Assembly (NCBI GenBank): GCA_963768775.1
Contig: CAVYIY010000008.1
Location: 186,001 to 250,000, forward strand
Reading direction: 5' to 3'
DNA: 64,000 bases
DNA from: FEN-33 sp963768775
GTDB lineage: Archaea; Thermoplasmatota; Thermoplasmata; Methanomassiliicoccales; UBA472
Positions within the stretch are counted from its first letter, which is position 1. The number at the start of each line of letters is the position of its first letter. A program made the translations under genes and the position numbers. This document shows, piece after piece, positions 18,315 to 27,147 of the stretch. The notes under the pieces are model-generated. The model saw only the letters and a list, made by a program, of their open reading frames with translations, was not told the DNA's origin and ran no database searches.

Positions 18315-18926
18315 ATGAAGGCTTACATCAAAGTGATGCATTTCAGCGGCGGGAAATCCCCCAGCGAGGTCGAGACCACCCTCAAGGACCTAGGTTTCGC
18401 TAAGGTGAAGGGGACCAGCACCTTCGAGGCGGAGGTGGATGACGAGGTCGCGGGCATCGAACGACTGGAAAAGGTGCATCAGGCCCTCGAGGGGATGAAC
18501 GTCGCCTATACCCCCACGCTCGGCAGGCCCTCGGAGCAGATACCGGAGCAGCAGACGTCGTACCTGGACCACATGGCAAAATGGCGCGAGGCAGGCCTGG
18601 ACGTGGACGAACTTTCCGAGCTGCTGCAGAGCGACCCGGAGCGGTTCAAGTCTCGAGGATTGGAGATGATGAACGCGCAGCTCGAGCGAGTCCTGATCGA
18701 CCGGGAGAAGGCGCTCAGGGAGAAGGAAACGCGCGAGCGAGCGGAGAAGGCCCGGGAAACGATCCTGGCGGCGGTTCGCATGGAGGGCGGTCAGACGTTC
18801 CATCAACTGGCGGCATTGTCGAAGGTCGACGAGGACACGCTCACGATCATGCTAGACGACATGGTCAAGAAAGGCAAGATTGTGGCGAGGCAGAGCGGAA
18901 GACGAGTGGCGTACATAGGGATATGA
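18315..18926 (+). CDS. Uncharacterised protein with C-terminal winged-helix-like domain
   Basis: This protein of about 203 residues has three parts. The N-terminal alpha/beta domain (about 1-75) starts MKAYIKVMHFSGGKSPSEVE. A charged helical middle follows (about 95-150, many Arg/Glu, likely coiled coil). The C-terminal segment of about 50 residues (GGQTFHQLAALSKVDEDTLT then VKKGKIVARQSGRRVAYIGI) has the spacing of a winged helix with a beta-hairpin wing. I do not recognise the N-terminal family. The start is ATG 18315, with GTG 18309 an alternative. It is divergent from priS, with AT-rich promoter sequence between (ATTAATAATCG). Confidence 0.65.
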   Translation: MKAYIKVMHFSGGKSPSEVETTLKDLGFAKVKGTSTFEAEVDDEVAGIERLEKVHQALEGMNVAYTPTLGRPSEQIPEQQTSYLDHMAKWREAGLDVDELSELLQSDPERFKSRGLEMMNAQLERVLIDREKALREKETRERAEKARETILAAVRMEGGQTFHQLAALSKVDEDTLTIMLDDMVKKGKIVARQSGRRVAYIGI

Positions 18927-19312
18927 CAATCGGGTCGGAATGCGCTCGATCTATGCCCTTTGGCTATGCTTGACTTCGTCGGAGTATGAAAGACCTATTA
19001 TTTTTTCAACAGAGGCCATAGCCAAATTGGGTGAAATTTCATTTGGATATGCGTGACCGTATTGCTCTTGCGTCGGCGTCCTGCTAATGGAGTCAAGGGC
19101 TCTCCCAGTTCTGTGCGTTCTAATCGGGCAATTCAATTCAGGCCGCCATTTGCAAACTTGAATTAGTCAAACACCTGTAGAAATGATGCTATCAGGCCCC
19201 TCGGCCGCTTATCGAGCTCCAGTTGATTGGAACAGAACGGTTCTGGGAATTTACCTCGCTCATCTTGGCTTTATATGATTGCTTTGACCATGAGCCAAGA
19301 AGCACAACATCA
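18927..19312. other. Intergenic region with a 10-bp inverted repeat
   Basis: No convincing gene is seen in this stretch of about 386 bp. It contains a perfect 10-bp inverted repeat (TTTGGCTATG at 18959-18968 and CATAGCCAAA at 19017-19026) around an AT-rich T6 tract, which may be a terminator or operator. A 61-codon minus-strand ORF (18951-19136) lacks any recognisable feature. Confidence 0.5.
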
Positions 19313-19585
19313 TTAGATGAATAGCAATAGTATGAAAAGGACTTGAAGTATCAGGATTCCAGCCACAATCAGATATATTGTATGGATTTTGCGTTCAAGC
19401 CTGGTCAACTGATCCAGGGGCTGCTCATTTTGTCGCCTACGATCTGGAGATTGGGGGAAAGGACCCCTTCTCATCCAGCGATTTGATCCTGGTGCAGGGG
19501 GATTGAAGCTTTGGGACTTCCCGCAGACTGGGCAATTCGCGGTTCCTTCAGGCACTTCCGCGCTGCAGTTCCAACATTTCGACAT
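19313..19585 (-). CDS. Small zinc-ribbon membrane protein
   Basis: This is a protein of about 90 residues starting at ATG 19585 with a ribosome-binding site TCAGGAAA upstream. Its N-terminal double-Cys zinc ribbon is CWNCSAEVPEGTANCPVCGK. A basic Pro/Arg-rich linker and a single C-terminal membrane helix follow (about 70-90, IYLIVAGILILQVLFILLLF). A tail-anchored zinc ribbon of this form is common in archaea and has no known function. The longer upstream frame to 19669 is hydrophobic but lacks ribosome-binding support. Confidence 0.72.
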   Translation of the reverse strand: MSKCWNCSAEVPEGTANCPVCGKSQSFNPPAPGSNRWMRRGPFPQSPDRRRQNEQPLDQLTRLERKIHTIYLIVAGILILQVLFILLLFI

Positions 19586-19862
19586 TATATTTCCTGAAAG
19601 TTGAGACAGATAACTATATTTAAAAGGCGCGATAGCCAATGAAAGTCCAATCGCCCAAGACAGAAACATTGTGTCTTCCTGATATGATATGACTAAACTT
19701 CCTCCTCATTTTCCCAGGTTTTCTTGAGTAAACATTGGTTCGAAGCACTCAGACATCCTCGATTTCGAACAAGATCGGTTTGGCAACCCCCTTTCGGTCT
19801 TGCATCCCGATGATGAAAAAAGCATACGCCTAAATAGGGGCATTAAGCTAGCGGGTAAGTTA

Positions 19863-20765
19863 ATGAGTGCTATCGGTGCTGGTGCAAGGATCCTCTTGAT
19901 CTTTTCCTTGATGTTTGCGATATTCCTAGTCGTAGGTTGGGCCATAGGGGGCTATTTCCTTGGCGATTGGGTAGCAGGAGCTATTTTCTTCCTTGTGATA
20001 GCCGGGCTGATGAACGCCATTGCATATTTCTTTTCGGCGAAGATCGTTCTCTGGTCCTACCATGTTAAAGTGGTGGGGGAGGCGGAGGCGCCAAGGCTTT
20101 TCAAGATTGTAAGGAAGGTTGCCGAGATGGACAATCTCCCCATGCCGCAAATAGCCATCATTCCTACCGATACGCCTAATGCCTTTGCCACTGGCCGAAA
20201 CCCGAAGCACGCAACAGTGGCGGCCACCGAGGGAATCCTCAAGCTTCTGAGCGACGATGAAATGACCGGTGTCATCGCTCATGAGATGTCTCACGTCAAG
20301 GACCGGGACATTTTGGTTATGAGCGTGGCGGCGACCCTCGCGGGAGCTATTTCCTTTGCGTCGAGAATGTTCGTTTGGGGGACCTTGTTTGGAGGCGGAG
20401 GCAATCGGAATAATAACAACCTAATCATCGTCCTACTTGTTGCCATCACTGCCCCCATCGCAGCGTTGCTCCTTCAGCTAGCGGTGTCGAGGTCCAGGGA
20501 ATACAAGGCCGATTATGAGGGAGCAATTCTTACGGGCAAACCGCTCTGGCTCGCGGCGGCTCTCCAAAAGCTGGAAATACAGAACAAGGCGAGACCTATG
20601 AGACGAGGAAATCCCGCAACCTCCTCGTTGTTCATTGTCAACCCATTTAGGGGAGGTACCTTGACCACTCTCTTCTCGACCCATCCGCCCACCCAACAGC
20701 GCATTGCAAGACTGGAGGCCATGGCTTCAGACTTCACAGGCGTGGGCGAGAGAATCAGACGGTGA
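19863..20765 (+). CDS. htpX: HtpX-family membrane zinc metalloprotease (M48)
   Basis: HtpX is a membrane-bound quality-control protease. Counted from ATG 19863 the protein is about 300 residues. It has two N-terminal membrane helices (about 8-32 and 38-58), the HEMSH zinc motif (H140, E141, H144), a second hydrophobic pair at about 155-200, the third zinc ligand Glu in SRSREYKADYEGA, and the C-terminal STHPPTQQRI motif. ATG 19863 lies about 30 bp downstream of a TATA-like CCTAAATAGG, suggesting a leaderless transcript, so I prefer it to TTG 19800. Confidence 0.93.
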   Translation: MSAIGAGARILLIFSLMFAIFLVVGWAIGGYFLGDWVAGAIFFLVIAGLMNAIAYFFSAKIVLWSYHVKVVGEAEAPRLFKIVRKVAEMDNLPMPQIAIIPTDTPNAFATGRNPKHATVAATEGILKLLSDDEMTGVIAHEMSHVKDRDILVMSVAATLAGAISFASRMFVWGTLFGGGGNRNNNNLIIVLLVAITAPIAALLLQLAVSRSREYKADYEGAILTGKPLWLAAALQKLEIQNKARPMRRGNPATSSLFIVNPFRGGTLTTLFSTHPPTQQRIARLEAMASDFTGVGERIRR

Positions 20766-20900
20766 TGGTCTCTCACCCCCGTCTGAAAACCAAGCCCATA
20801 TTTCGGGAGAGAAGAGTGGATTAGACATTACGAATTCACAATAAATATCCCGATTTGAGTGAAGGGATCACTGCCGGTCGACGATTGAAGCAGTCCTTCC

Positions 20901-21605
20901 TCATTTTATCTCGATTAGGTCGCTCGTTGCGTCCAATCGATCGATGAACGTGTAACCCCGCTTAATGTTGGATACCTCGCTCAGCGTGCGGTGCGAATCG
21001 GTGCCGACGCTTATCTTCACCTTATCGTGGAAGGCGCGGTAGTGCCTTTCCGCATGCTCGTAATACGGAATTCCTTGGCGCTTGTAGATCGAAGCGGTGT
21101 TGATCTCAGCGAACAGGTGATTCGACGCTAGCAGGTCGGCCACATCCTGTGGGGAAGCACCTTGGAAAACTCGCGCAAAGTCAGTGTGCACCAGGCCGCA
21201 GGGGACCTTGATTCGATCGATCAATGGAGCGAGCTCCTCCAGGGAAGAGCCGCCGTTCCACTCGTCGTTTACGAACTCGAACAGCACCAGGTCCAGTCGG
21301 TTCAGGCGGTCGACCGGGAGCTCCTGCAAGGCGCATCGCTCCGGATTGGTGTCGATCTCGACCCCCGCGAGCACGCGCAATGAGCCCTGATACTTTTCGT
21401 TCAAAAACCCGATCTCCCTGATGTACTCATCCAGTTGGTCGGAAGTCAGGCAGCGGCGGACCTTCGCCGTTTCGAAGTGGTCGGTGATCGCCACATGCGT
21501 CAAGCTCCCCTTGGCGGCCTCTGCGGCGATCTGTTCCGGCGAGAAATCCCCATCTGAGTAGATGGAATGGTTATGCAGGTTCATCCAGGCGACGTGATCG
21601 CTCAT
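20901..21605 (-). CDS. PHP-domain phosphoesterase
   Basis: This 234-residue single-domain PHP protein is a metal-dependent phosphoesterase related to histidinol phosphatase and DNA polymerase X PHP domains. Visible metal-binding motifs are NLHNHSIYSDGD near the N-terminus (about residues 10-21), TDHFE (about 41-45), CGLVHTDFAR in the middle and VGTDSHR near the C-terminus. No polymerase domain is fused and no histidine genes are adjacent, so the substrate is open. Confidence 0.85.
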   Translation of the reverse strand: MSDHVAWMNLHNHSIYSDGDFSPEQIAAEAAKGSLTHVAITDHFETAKVRRCLTSDQLDEYIREIGFLNEKYQGSLRVLAGVEIDTNPERCALQELPVDRLNRLDLVLFEFVNDEWNGGSSLEELAPLIDRIKVPCGLVHTDFARVFQGASPQDVADLLASNHLFAEINTASIYKRQGIPYYEHAERHYRAFHDKVKISVGTDSHRTLSEVSNIKRGYTFIDRLDATSDLIEIK

Positions 21606-21695
21606 TTGGGATTCCTACTGCACGCGGAATATAAACCTCTTTTCTGCGGTCGCTCGAAATTGAGGGATCAAAAGGAGAGCAGATCCGAACTCCGG

Positions 21696-23060
21696 TCATC
21701 TCACCTGTTCCCACTTTTCCAGTTCCTGCACGCTGGAGAGGGTCCCTCCGCGCTTGATCTCTTCGCGGATCCGATTCTCGCGCTCCATGACGTCGAGAGC
21801 TCGGTTCGCGACCTCAACCGCATGCTCCTGCGGAACCACGATCACGCCGCTCTCATCGCCGATTATCCAGTCGCCGCTGCGGACCAACTGGCCGCCGCAA
21901 ACGATCTCATGACCGATGCCCCCGTATCCTTTCGGCTCACCAGCATCCGGGACGACCAGCCGGGCGAAGGCGGGGAACTCGATGTCCAGAATGCCGTCGA
22001 TGTCCCGGATCGCGCCATCGATCACCACCCCCCGCACCCCTTTCAGCTTGGCGCTCCATGAAGCCAGCTCTCCCCAAACAGCGACGTCGCTGCCCCCGGC
22101 GTCGATGACGATGACCTCTCCGTCCTTGGCTCGGTCGATCGCCTCGACCGGCTTCGCCCAATCGCCTTTGGCGGTCTGGACGGTGAGCACCTTGCCAACC
22201 ATGCGTTGGCCATGCTTGATGTGCGGCAACAATCCCAGTATAACGCCCTTCTTGTGCTGCGCATCGGCGATGTTGGGCGTGGAGACTCGGGCGAACGCCT
22301 CCATCAGATCTGATTGGGAATACTTCTTGATGAGCTCCTTCTGGACCAGCTTGGGATTCAAGAGCGCTTCTTTGACCACTCGGGTCGCTTCCTCGACGTT
22401 CTCGTTCTTGATGATCGAACCGCCGACGATGAGAATCGACGCCCCCGCTCTCACCAGCTCTCCGATCCTGGCAGGCGTGATCCCTCCCGCTACTGCCAAC
22501 GGCACACCGATCTGCGACGCGATTGTGCGTACCAAATCTATCGGTGCGGCCTCTCCCCGCATCTGCTCGTCGATGCCGACGTGCAAACAGACCAGTCCGG
22601 CTCCGAGCTTCTCCGTTTCCTTGGCCCTGGCAAGCTTGTCGGGCACGTTCATCAGGTCGACCATGACCTTGGCACCGTACTTCCTGGCCGCAAGCACGGA
22701 CTCGCTTATGGTGGCGTCGTCGGCCAAGCCCATGACGCTGACCACGTCCGCTCCCGCCTTGACGGCGATCTCGACCTCGAAGGCGCCGACGTCCATGGTC
22801 TTCATGTCGGCCACGATGATATGGCTGGGGAAGGCGTGCTTGAGCTCGCGGACAATCTCCACGCCCTCGCTCTTGATGAGCGGCGTTCCCGCCTCAATCC
22901 AGTCGGCCCCTCCGTCAACGGCCTCCTTGGCTATCTCCATCGCCCGCTTTCGGTGCATTAGGTCCAAGGCGACCTGTAGGACCGGTTTCATCGAAGTCGA
23001 GTACATCACGTCGAGTAATAACATTTGCGCCCCAGCAGGAAAGTAATTTGATTGCCTCAA
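21696..23060 (-). CDS. Fusion of hexulose-6-phosphate synthase-like and RraA-like domains
   Basis: This is a two-domain protein of about 430-454 residues. The N-terminal half belongs to the OMP decarboxylase superfamily (3-hexulose-6-phosphate synthase / KGPDC). It has VALDLMHRKRAMEIAKEAV, the catalytic-type VADMKTMDVGAFEVE, and GGITPARIGELVRAGASILI. In archaea this activity supplies ribulose 5-phosphate in reverse RuMP metabolism. The C-terminal half (from about 245) is RraA/HMG-aldolase-like, with VIDGAIRDIDGI and GGSDVAVWGEL. The start is uncertain: MKPVLQVALDL at about 22991 is the family-like start, with open frame up to 23060. The fusion type is known from other archaea, but the role of the RraA-like half is not established. 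Confidence 0.87.
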   Translation of the reverse strand: MRQSNYFPAGAQMLLLDVMYSTSMKPVLQVALDLMHRKRAMEIAKEAVDGGADWIEAGTPLIKSEGVEIVRELKHAFPSHIIVADMKTMDVGAFEVEIAVKAGADVVSVMGLADDATISESVLAARKYGAKVMVDLMNVPDKLARAKETEKLGAGLVCLHVGIDEQMRGEAAPIDLVRTIASQIGVPLAVAGGITPARIGELVRAGASILIVGGSIIKNENVEEATRVVKEALLNPKLVQKELIKKYSQSDLMEAFARVSTPNIADAQHKKGVILGLLPHIKHGQRMVGKVLTVQTAKGDWAKPVEAIDRAKDGEVIVIDAGGSDVAVWGELASWSAKLKGVRGVVIDGAIRDIDGILDIEFPAFARLVVPDAGEPKGYGGIGHEIVCGGQLVRSGDWIIGDESGVIVVPQEHAVEVANRALDVMERENRIREEIKRGGTLSSVQELEKWEQVR

Positions 23061-23273
23061 ATCGGGACATCATGGAATGCTGGATAAGCGCAGATTTCAA
23101 TGCTCACCTGTCCCTAAACCCCTTACTCAACTTTTCTTAAACAATAATCCTGGATGCATCGTCTTCTTTTTCCCGGGCGTTCCCGGGCGGATTAATAAAT
23201 ATATAGAGATTGGTTACTGGCAGTTAGAGGACTCGACAAGCGACATATCTAAGCGAAATAAGGTGAACGAGAA

Positions 23274-24173
23274 TTGCATACTTTGGAATTGGATGGTGTG
23301 TCCTCTGGTTACAATAAGCAGGCGGTCTTGTATGACATTAGCTTCGTATTGAAGGAGCCGTCGATATATGTTGTTCTGGGGCCGAATGGCGCTGGCAAGA
23401 CGACTCTATTCAGGACGATCGCCGGCATACTGGAGCCTTACAGCGGCAAGATCCTTCTCGACAATCAGAACACAACCACTTCAGGTGAAGCTAGGAAAAG
23501 GATGAGCTACCTTTCGCAGTACAACGCAATGCCTGAAGAGATGACCGTTTACAACGGCCTAAAGTTCTACTCCGATATTGGAGGGGGAGATCTCGACAAG
23601 GCGATCGAACTGCTGGACCTCGAACCGCTGAAGGATAAGAGGTTCTCCGATCTATCACAGGGACAGAAGAAGAGAGCTGCCATGGCGAAGGTGTTTCTGC
23701 GTGACAGCGATTTGCTCTTGCTGGATGAGCCGACTGCCAATTTGGACCCCTCCGTTTCAAAGGAGATCAGGGACATCATTTTGAAATTGAGCAAGGATAA
23801 GATAATTCTGTATTCTTCGCATAACCTCTATGAGGCGACCGATATTGGCACCTATCTGATCTTGATCCAGAACGGTTCGCTAACGATGTACGATAAGATC
23901 TCGAACATAAAGCCAAAGCAGTACAGAGTGGGGATCAAGGCCTCAGAGGACATCACTAAAATGCTTGACGTCCAACGCGAAGGCGACTACTTCGTTTTGA
24001 ATGTATCGAGCCCCGAAGAGGTAGGGCTTGCTGTCAAGAAATTAGTTGAAAACGGCGTGCAGGTCACTGAGACGCGTCCGCTTGATAATCCGTTGCAGGG
24101 GTTCTTCGAGGCGCCAGTTATAGAGGCAGAAAAGACACCAAAGAAGGAGGCAAAGCGCGATGCCAAACAGTAG
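23274..24173 (+). CDS. ABC transporter ATP-binding protein
   Basis: This 299-residue ATPase probably powers a small exporter with the permease encoded next. Walker A is GPNGAGKTT, the signature is LSQGQKKRAAMAK, Walker B is LLLLDEPTANLD, and the H-loop is YSSHN. The C-terminus beyond about 215 is an extra beta-rich regulatory region ending in a Lys/Glu-rich tail. It starts at TTG 23274 with ribosome-binding site AGGTGA at 23261-23266. A TATA box (TTAATAAATATATAG, about 23191) lies upstream. The gene overlaps the permease gene by 14 bp. Confidence 0.92.
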   Translation: MHTLELDGVSSGYNKQAVLYDISFVLKEPSIYVVLGPNGAGKTTLFRTIAGILEPYSGKILLDNQNTTTSGEARKRMSYLSQYNAMPEEMTVYNGLKFYSDIGGGDLDKAIELLDLEPLKDKRFSDLSQGQKKRAAMAKVFLRDSDLLLLDEPTANLDPSVSKEIRDIILKLSKDKIILYSSHNLYEATDIGTYLILIQNGSLTMYDKISNIKPKQYRVGIKASEDITKMLDVQREGDYFVLNVSSPEEVGLAVKKLVENGVQVTETRPLDNPLQGFFEAPVIEAEKTPKKEAKRDAKQ

Positions 24174-24849
24174 TACTCTGATCCTTGCAAAGCGAAGCCT
24201 CAAGCTTACCAAGGTGAATTCTGGGATGGGAATCCTCCTTGCCTCCATTGGAATCTTCGCATTCGACGTCCTCCCCTTTTTTTACTTTGACGCGCTGACA
24301 GTCCTCGTTCTTCTCGCCGTTCCGTTCATGGTACTAGGCATTTTCATATTCTCAACGCCAGTAAGTTTGCTATACGTCTATGACAAGAACAATGGGGTCT
24401 TGGAGTATCTCATCTCGCTTGGCTGGAATCAAGGCGACATTTTCAAGCGTTACTTGAAGGCTGCACTATTATTAGGGCTCATTCTGTTCACGGTAGAACT
24501 TAGCATAACAATGATAGTGGATATTTTTGCAGGCGCACAAGACTATATTCTTCATGATCTGGCATGGTTAACTCTGATCGCGGGGTTCGGTCTTTCCGTC
24601 GTTTCTTTTGTCACAATGGCCATGATCGCCTTCAGTTCGTTACAGAGGCCAGTGGGCGGCAATGCCAACAGTCCCCTTGCCTTGTCGCTGGGCGGCTTAT
24701 TGATCATACCCACATTTTACATTCAAGCGTTTTCATACGATGTCGCCGTCTTGGTGGACCTAGCCATCCCAATTCTTGCGGGTGGTGTTTCAATATTATT
24801 GTTGGTCTTGTCGAGCAGGCTTATTAGAAGAGAGAAAATGCTCCCATGA
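24160..24849 (+). CDS. ABC-2 type transporter permease
   Basis: This 229-residue membrane protein has about six hydrophobic helices (around 20-40, 45-68, 100-120, 135-155, 168-190, 198-220). It is the permease partner of the overlapping ATP-binding gene. The start ATG 24160 lies inside the end of the ATPase gene. The substrate is unknown. The pairing of one ATPase and one six-span permease fits ABC-2/NatAB-like exporters. Confidence 0.82.
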   Translation: MPNSSTLILAKRSLKLTKVNSGMGILLASIGIFAFDVLPFFYFDALTVLVLLAVPFMVLGIFIFSTPVSLLYVYDKNNGVLEYLISLGWNQGDIFKRYLKAALLLGLILFTVELSITMIVDIFAGAQDYILHDLAWLTLIAGFGLSVVSFVTMAMIAFSSLQRPVGGNANSPLALSLGGLLIIPTFYIQAFSYDVAVLVDLAIPILAGGVSILLLVLSSRLIRREKMLP

Positions 24850-24962
24850 CAAGTATAGCCCAACAGTGGTCGAAGGAGCGTGCTCTCCATCCCGTCGGAG
24901 AATGAAAAGAACTGCGAAAGATTGAACAAAGTAATATTACGGCGCGAGGAAATAGTCCCGTT

Positions 24963-25682
24963 ATGGCCACGGCGAGAGAGCGGGAGAGATGCGTTACCGG
25001 GATCGAGGGTTTGGACAACATCCTGGGAGGAGGCATCCCGACCAACAACATCGTCCTGGTCACGGGCACCGCCGGCACCGGGAAGACGACACTGGCGTTC
25101 GAGTTCCTGGTCCGTGGCGCGGTTAGTGGAGAGAACGGAGTCCTCATTACCACTGTCGAATCGAAGAGCAAGCTCCTGGCCAATATCCCGTCTTTGGTCT
25201 TCTATGATGAGAAGACGCTAGGCAAGCGGCTCACGATTATGACCTTGAAACAACTGCTGGATGAAGCAGGTATCTCAGACGGAGTGGCAGGCGAGTCAGT
25301 GATGGACATGCTCATCACGATGATGGAGAAGCTGGTGATCAGCACGAAGGCCAAGCGTTTGGTGATCGATTCGATCGATACCATTCTTCCAGATCAGAAG
25401 GACGAACGACTTGACACCTATTTCCTGACGAAGTTGAGTCAGACGCTCCATGAACAAGGTTCCACTGCGCTCTTGGTTTCCAAGGCTGCAACCGCGGATA
25501 GCGGGACCGGGTCCGTGGCCGACGGCATCATCCAGATGGGCAACCTCGAAAGGAAAGGCGATCTGTTGCGGACGATGCAGGTGCCCAAGATGAAGGGGAC
25601 GGCGCACTCGCGCGCCAAGTATGTGATCGACCTGACAGCGGCTGGAGTGCTCGTCACCACTCTGCTCAAGGGAGGGCTTTAG
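24963..25682 (+). CDS. KaiC/GvpD/RAD55-like RecA-superfamily ATPase
   Basis: This is a 239-residue single RecA-like ATPase. It starts GIEGLDNILGGGIPTNN, the normal opening of the KaiC family. Walker A is GTAGTGKTT (35-43), and Walker B is VIDSIDTILP. Such archaeal KaiC-like proteins act as signalling or regulatory ATPases, often with DUF835-type partners. The stop abuts the start of the next gene, which encodes a P-loop-less RecA-like protein, so the two probably work together. A TATA-like AAGTAATATTA lies about 30 bp upstream of ATG 24963. Confidence 0.85.
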   Translation: MATARERERCVTGIEGLDNILGGGIPTNNIVLVTGTAGTGKTTLAFEFLVRGAVSGENGVLITTVESKSKLLANIPSLVFYDEKTLGKRLTIMTLKQLLDEAGISDGVAGESVMDMLITMMEKLVISTKAKRLVIDSIDTILPDQKDERLDTYFLTKLSQTLHEQGSTALLVSKAATADSGTGSVADGIIQMGNLERKGDLLRTMQVPKMKGTAHSRAKYVIDLTAAGVLVTTLLKGGL

Positions 25683-26271
25683 ATGTCCGGAGGACCTGCA
25701 TTCGAGGATTGCATTGAAACTTGGAGGCGGTCGGTCCTTCGGTCTCGATCGGCCTGGAGATCAAGATCGAATCCTATTTCGACGTGGTGCGCGGCCTCAT
25801 CGAGGACTTCGCTTCGAAGAATGGGATGAATTGCATCTACGTCACATCGTCCGTTCCCTCGGCCACCTTGAGTTCCGCATTGCAGGCGCTTGGAAGCGAA
25901 CACCGAGGGGTTGAGGTTCATCGATTGCGTCTCCCATACGATGATGGGGGCAATACATCGGGTCGATAATACGGTGTTACGTCGAAAACCCGTCCATGCT
26001 GGAGAATATCATGCTCAAAGTGGAATACTTCCTGCGCCTGGCAGGCGACAAGAAGACGGTCGTGGTATTCGACTCGGCGAATTCCTTCGCGATTCACAAT
26101 GACCCGAAGATGCTGTCGGAGTTCTTCACGATTATTCTCAATTCACTGAAGGCCAGAGAGGCGTATCCAGTCGTCCTGATGATCCCTGATCAATTGAAGG
26201 TCGATGTCAAGGAGATGCTGGGCATGGTCTGCGATGTGATCATGCCAATCGATGAGGAGCGCCAACCTTAG
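25683..26271 (+). CDS. P-loop-less RecA/DUF835-like partner of the KaiC-like ATPase (frameshifted)
   Basis: The gene starts at ATG 25683 directly after the KaiC-like stop. Its frame breaks three times in 600 bp: near 25720 (apparent one-base loss), near 25890 (one-base gain) and near 25983 (one-base gain). Joining the pieces gives about 195 residues that read MSGGPAFEDCIET, LEAVGPSVSIGLEIKIESYF, EANTEGLRFIDCVSHTMM and VENPSMLENIMLKVEYFLRL. The C-terminus TVVVFDSANSFAIHNDPKM has a Walker B-like strand, but no Walker A exists. It resembles the DUF835-type module also seen at the end of the DnaA-like protein at 50.7 kb. Function is unknown; a regulatory partner role is inferred. Confidence 0.62.
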
Positions 26272-26311
26272 ATCATTAGCCAGGTTGTTTCATCTTTGAT
26301 TCCAGAACGCA

Positions 26312-26375
26312 AATATTTATATTAGGACAAAGGAGAATATCTCGGCACGGTAGGGATTCTCCCTACTAGGAGGAC
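26312..26375 (+). promoter_or_regulatory. Promoter and structured leader of the pilin gene
   Basis: A TATA box (AATATTTATAT, 26312-26322) precedes a perfect hairpin of 7 bp with a 3-nt loop (GTAGGGA TTC TCCCTAC, 26350-26366). Directly after it comes a strong ribosome-binding site TAGGAGG (26367-26373), ten bases before ATG 26383. The hairpin falls in the 5' untranslated region. Confidence 0.7.
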
Positions 26376-26382
26376 TTGACAA

Positions 26383-26814
26383 ATGAAGAAGATTTGGAAG
26401 ATCCGTAAGAACTCCGAGGCAGTATCGCCAGTTATCGCAACCATCTTGATGGTCGCAATCACTGTCGTACTGGCGGCCGTTCTATACGTAATGGTCATGG
26501 GGTTCAACACCGGGTCTGGTGGTAACGCAACAGGAGCTCTTGACGCAAACAAGGTCAGTGCAACCCAGTACCGCGTGAGCCTTCTGTCTATCACACAGAA
26601 TAATGTTAGGAACGATTCCGTGACCCTGATTGTTGTACCCAGTACAGGAACCCTGACCCCGATCCCATTCATACACATGATTGGATCTGGAGCCACTCTT
26701 GGAGCTGGTGACTACATCGATATCCATACCACGACTGGTGTTACTTACACTGTCACCATAAGGGACAATGCGACCAATAACGCAATTGCGACCCTCACCT
26801 TCACGGCGAGCTAA
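26383..26814 (+). CDS. Type IV pilin-like protein (archaeal class III-type N-terminus)
   Basis: This is a 143-residue secreted pilin. After a short basic leader comes the Pilin_N/DUF1628-type segment EAVSPVIATILMVAITVVLA, which archaeal prepilin peptidase would cleave just before it. The remaining domain of about 105 residues is Thr/Asn/Gly-rich with several N-x-S/T sequons (NDSV, NATN), consistent with an external, glycosylated adhesion pilus subunit. Base composition is lower in GC than its neighbours, as usual for surface proteins. No pilus ATPase or platform gene is nearby, so assembly genes must lie elsewhere. The strong promoter and ribosome-binding site suggest high expression. Confidence 0.87.
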   Translation: MKKIWKIRKNSEAVSPVIATILMVAITVVLAAVLYVMVMGFNTGSGGNATGALDANKVSATQYRVSLLSITQNNVRNDSVTLIVVPSTGTLTPIPFIHMIGSGATLGAGDYIDIHTTTGVTYTVTIRDNATNNAIATLTFTAS

Positions 26815-27147
26815 GTTGTGATTCTGGATTGCAATAAACCCCTTAACATATTTTCTATTTCAAGCATCCTCATTTGAGTCTTTTGCCAGCCATTCACCAT
26901 GCGCATGGAGCATCGGTCTTAAATTGAAGGTGACCTTGCAACCATGATGCTAATCTGTGCAGTTGGAGTCGCGGCACACCACCGAAGCAAGTTACGCGGA
27001 CTGCCACTCAGCTCGCCCGTCTGTCATCATTGAATCAGAGCTGGGTTTGTCATCATCGTGGCATAACAACAATTCTACCAATGGCAATAAAGTTGACGCA
27101 ACTGTCCATTGCCGTTTTAATATCAGGACTAGCATTCTTGGAACGTC
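26815..27147. other. Gene-free region after the pilin gene
   Basis: About 330 bp of mixed composition. A T-rich stretch just after the pilin stop (CATATTTTCTATTTC, near 26848) may end its transcript. No ORF with coding character, no RNA gene and no repeat was found. Confidence 0.4.

Noticed and set aside
18951..19136. 61-codon minus-strand ORF
   Set aside because: No ribosome-binding site, no motif, and it covers the inverted repeat; not supported as a gene.
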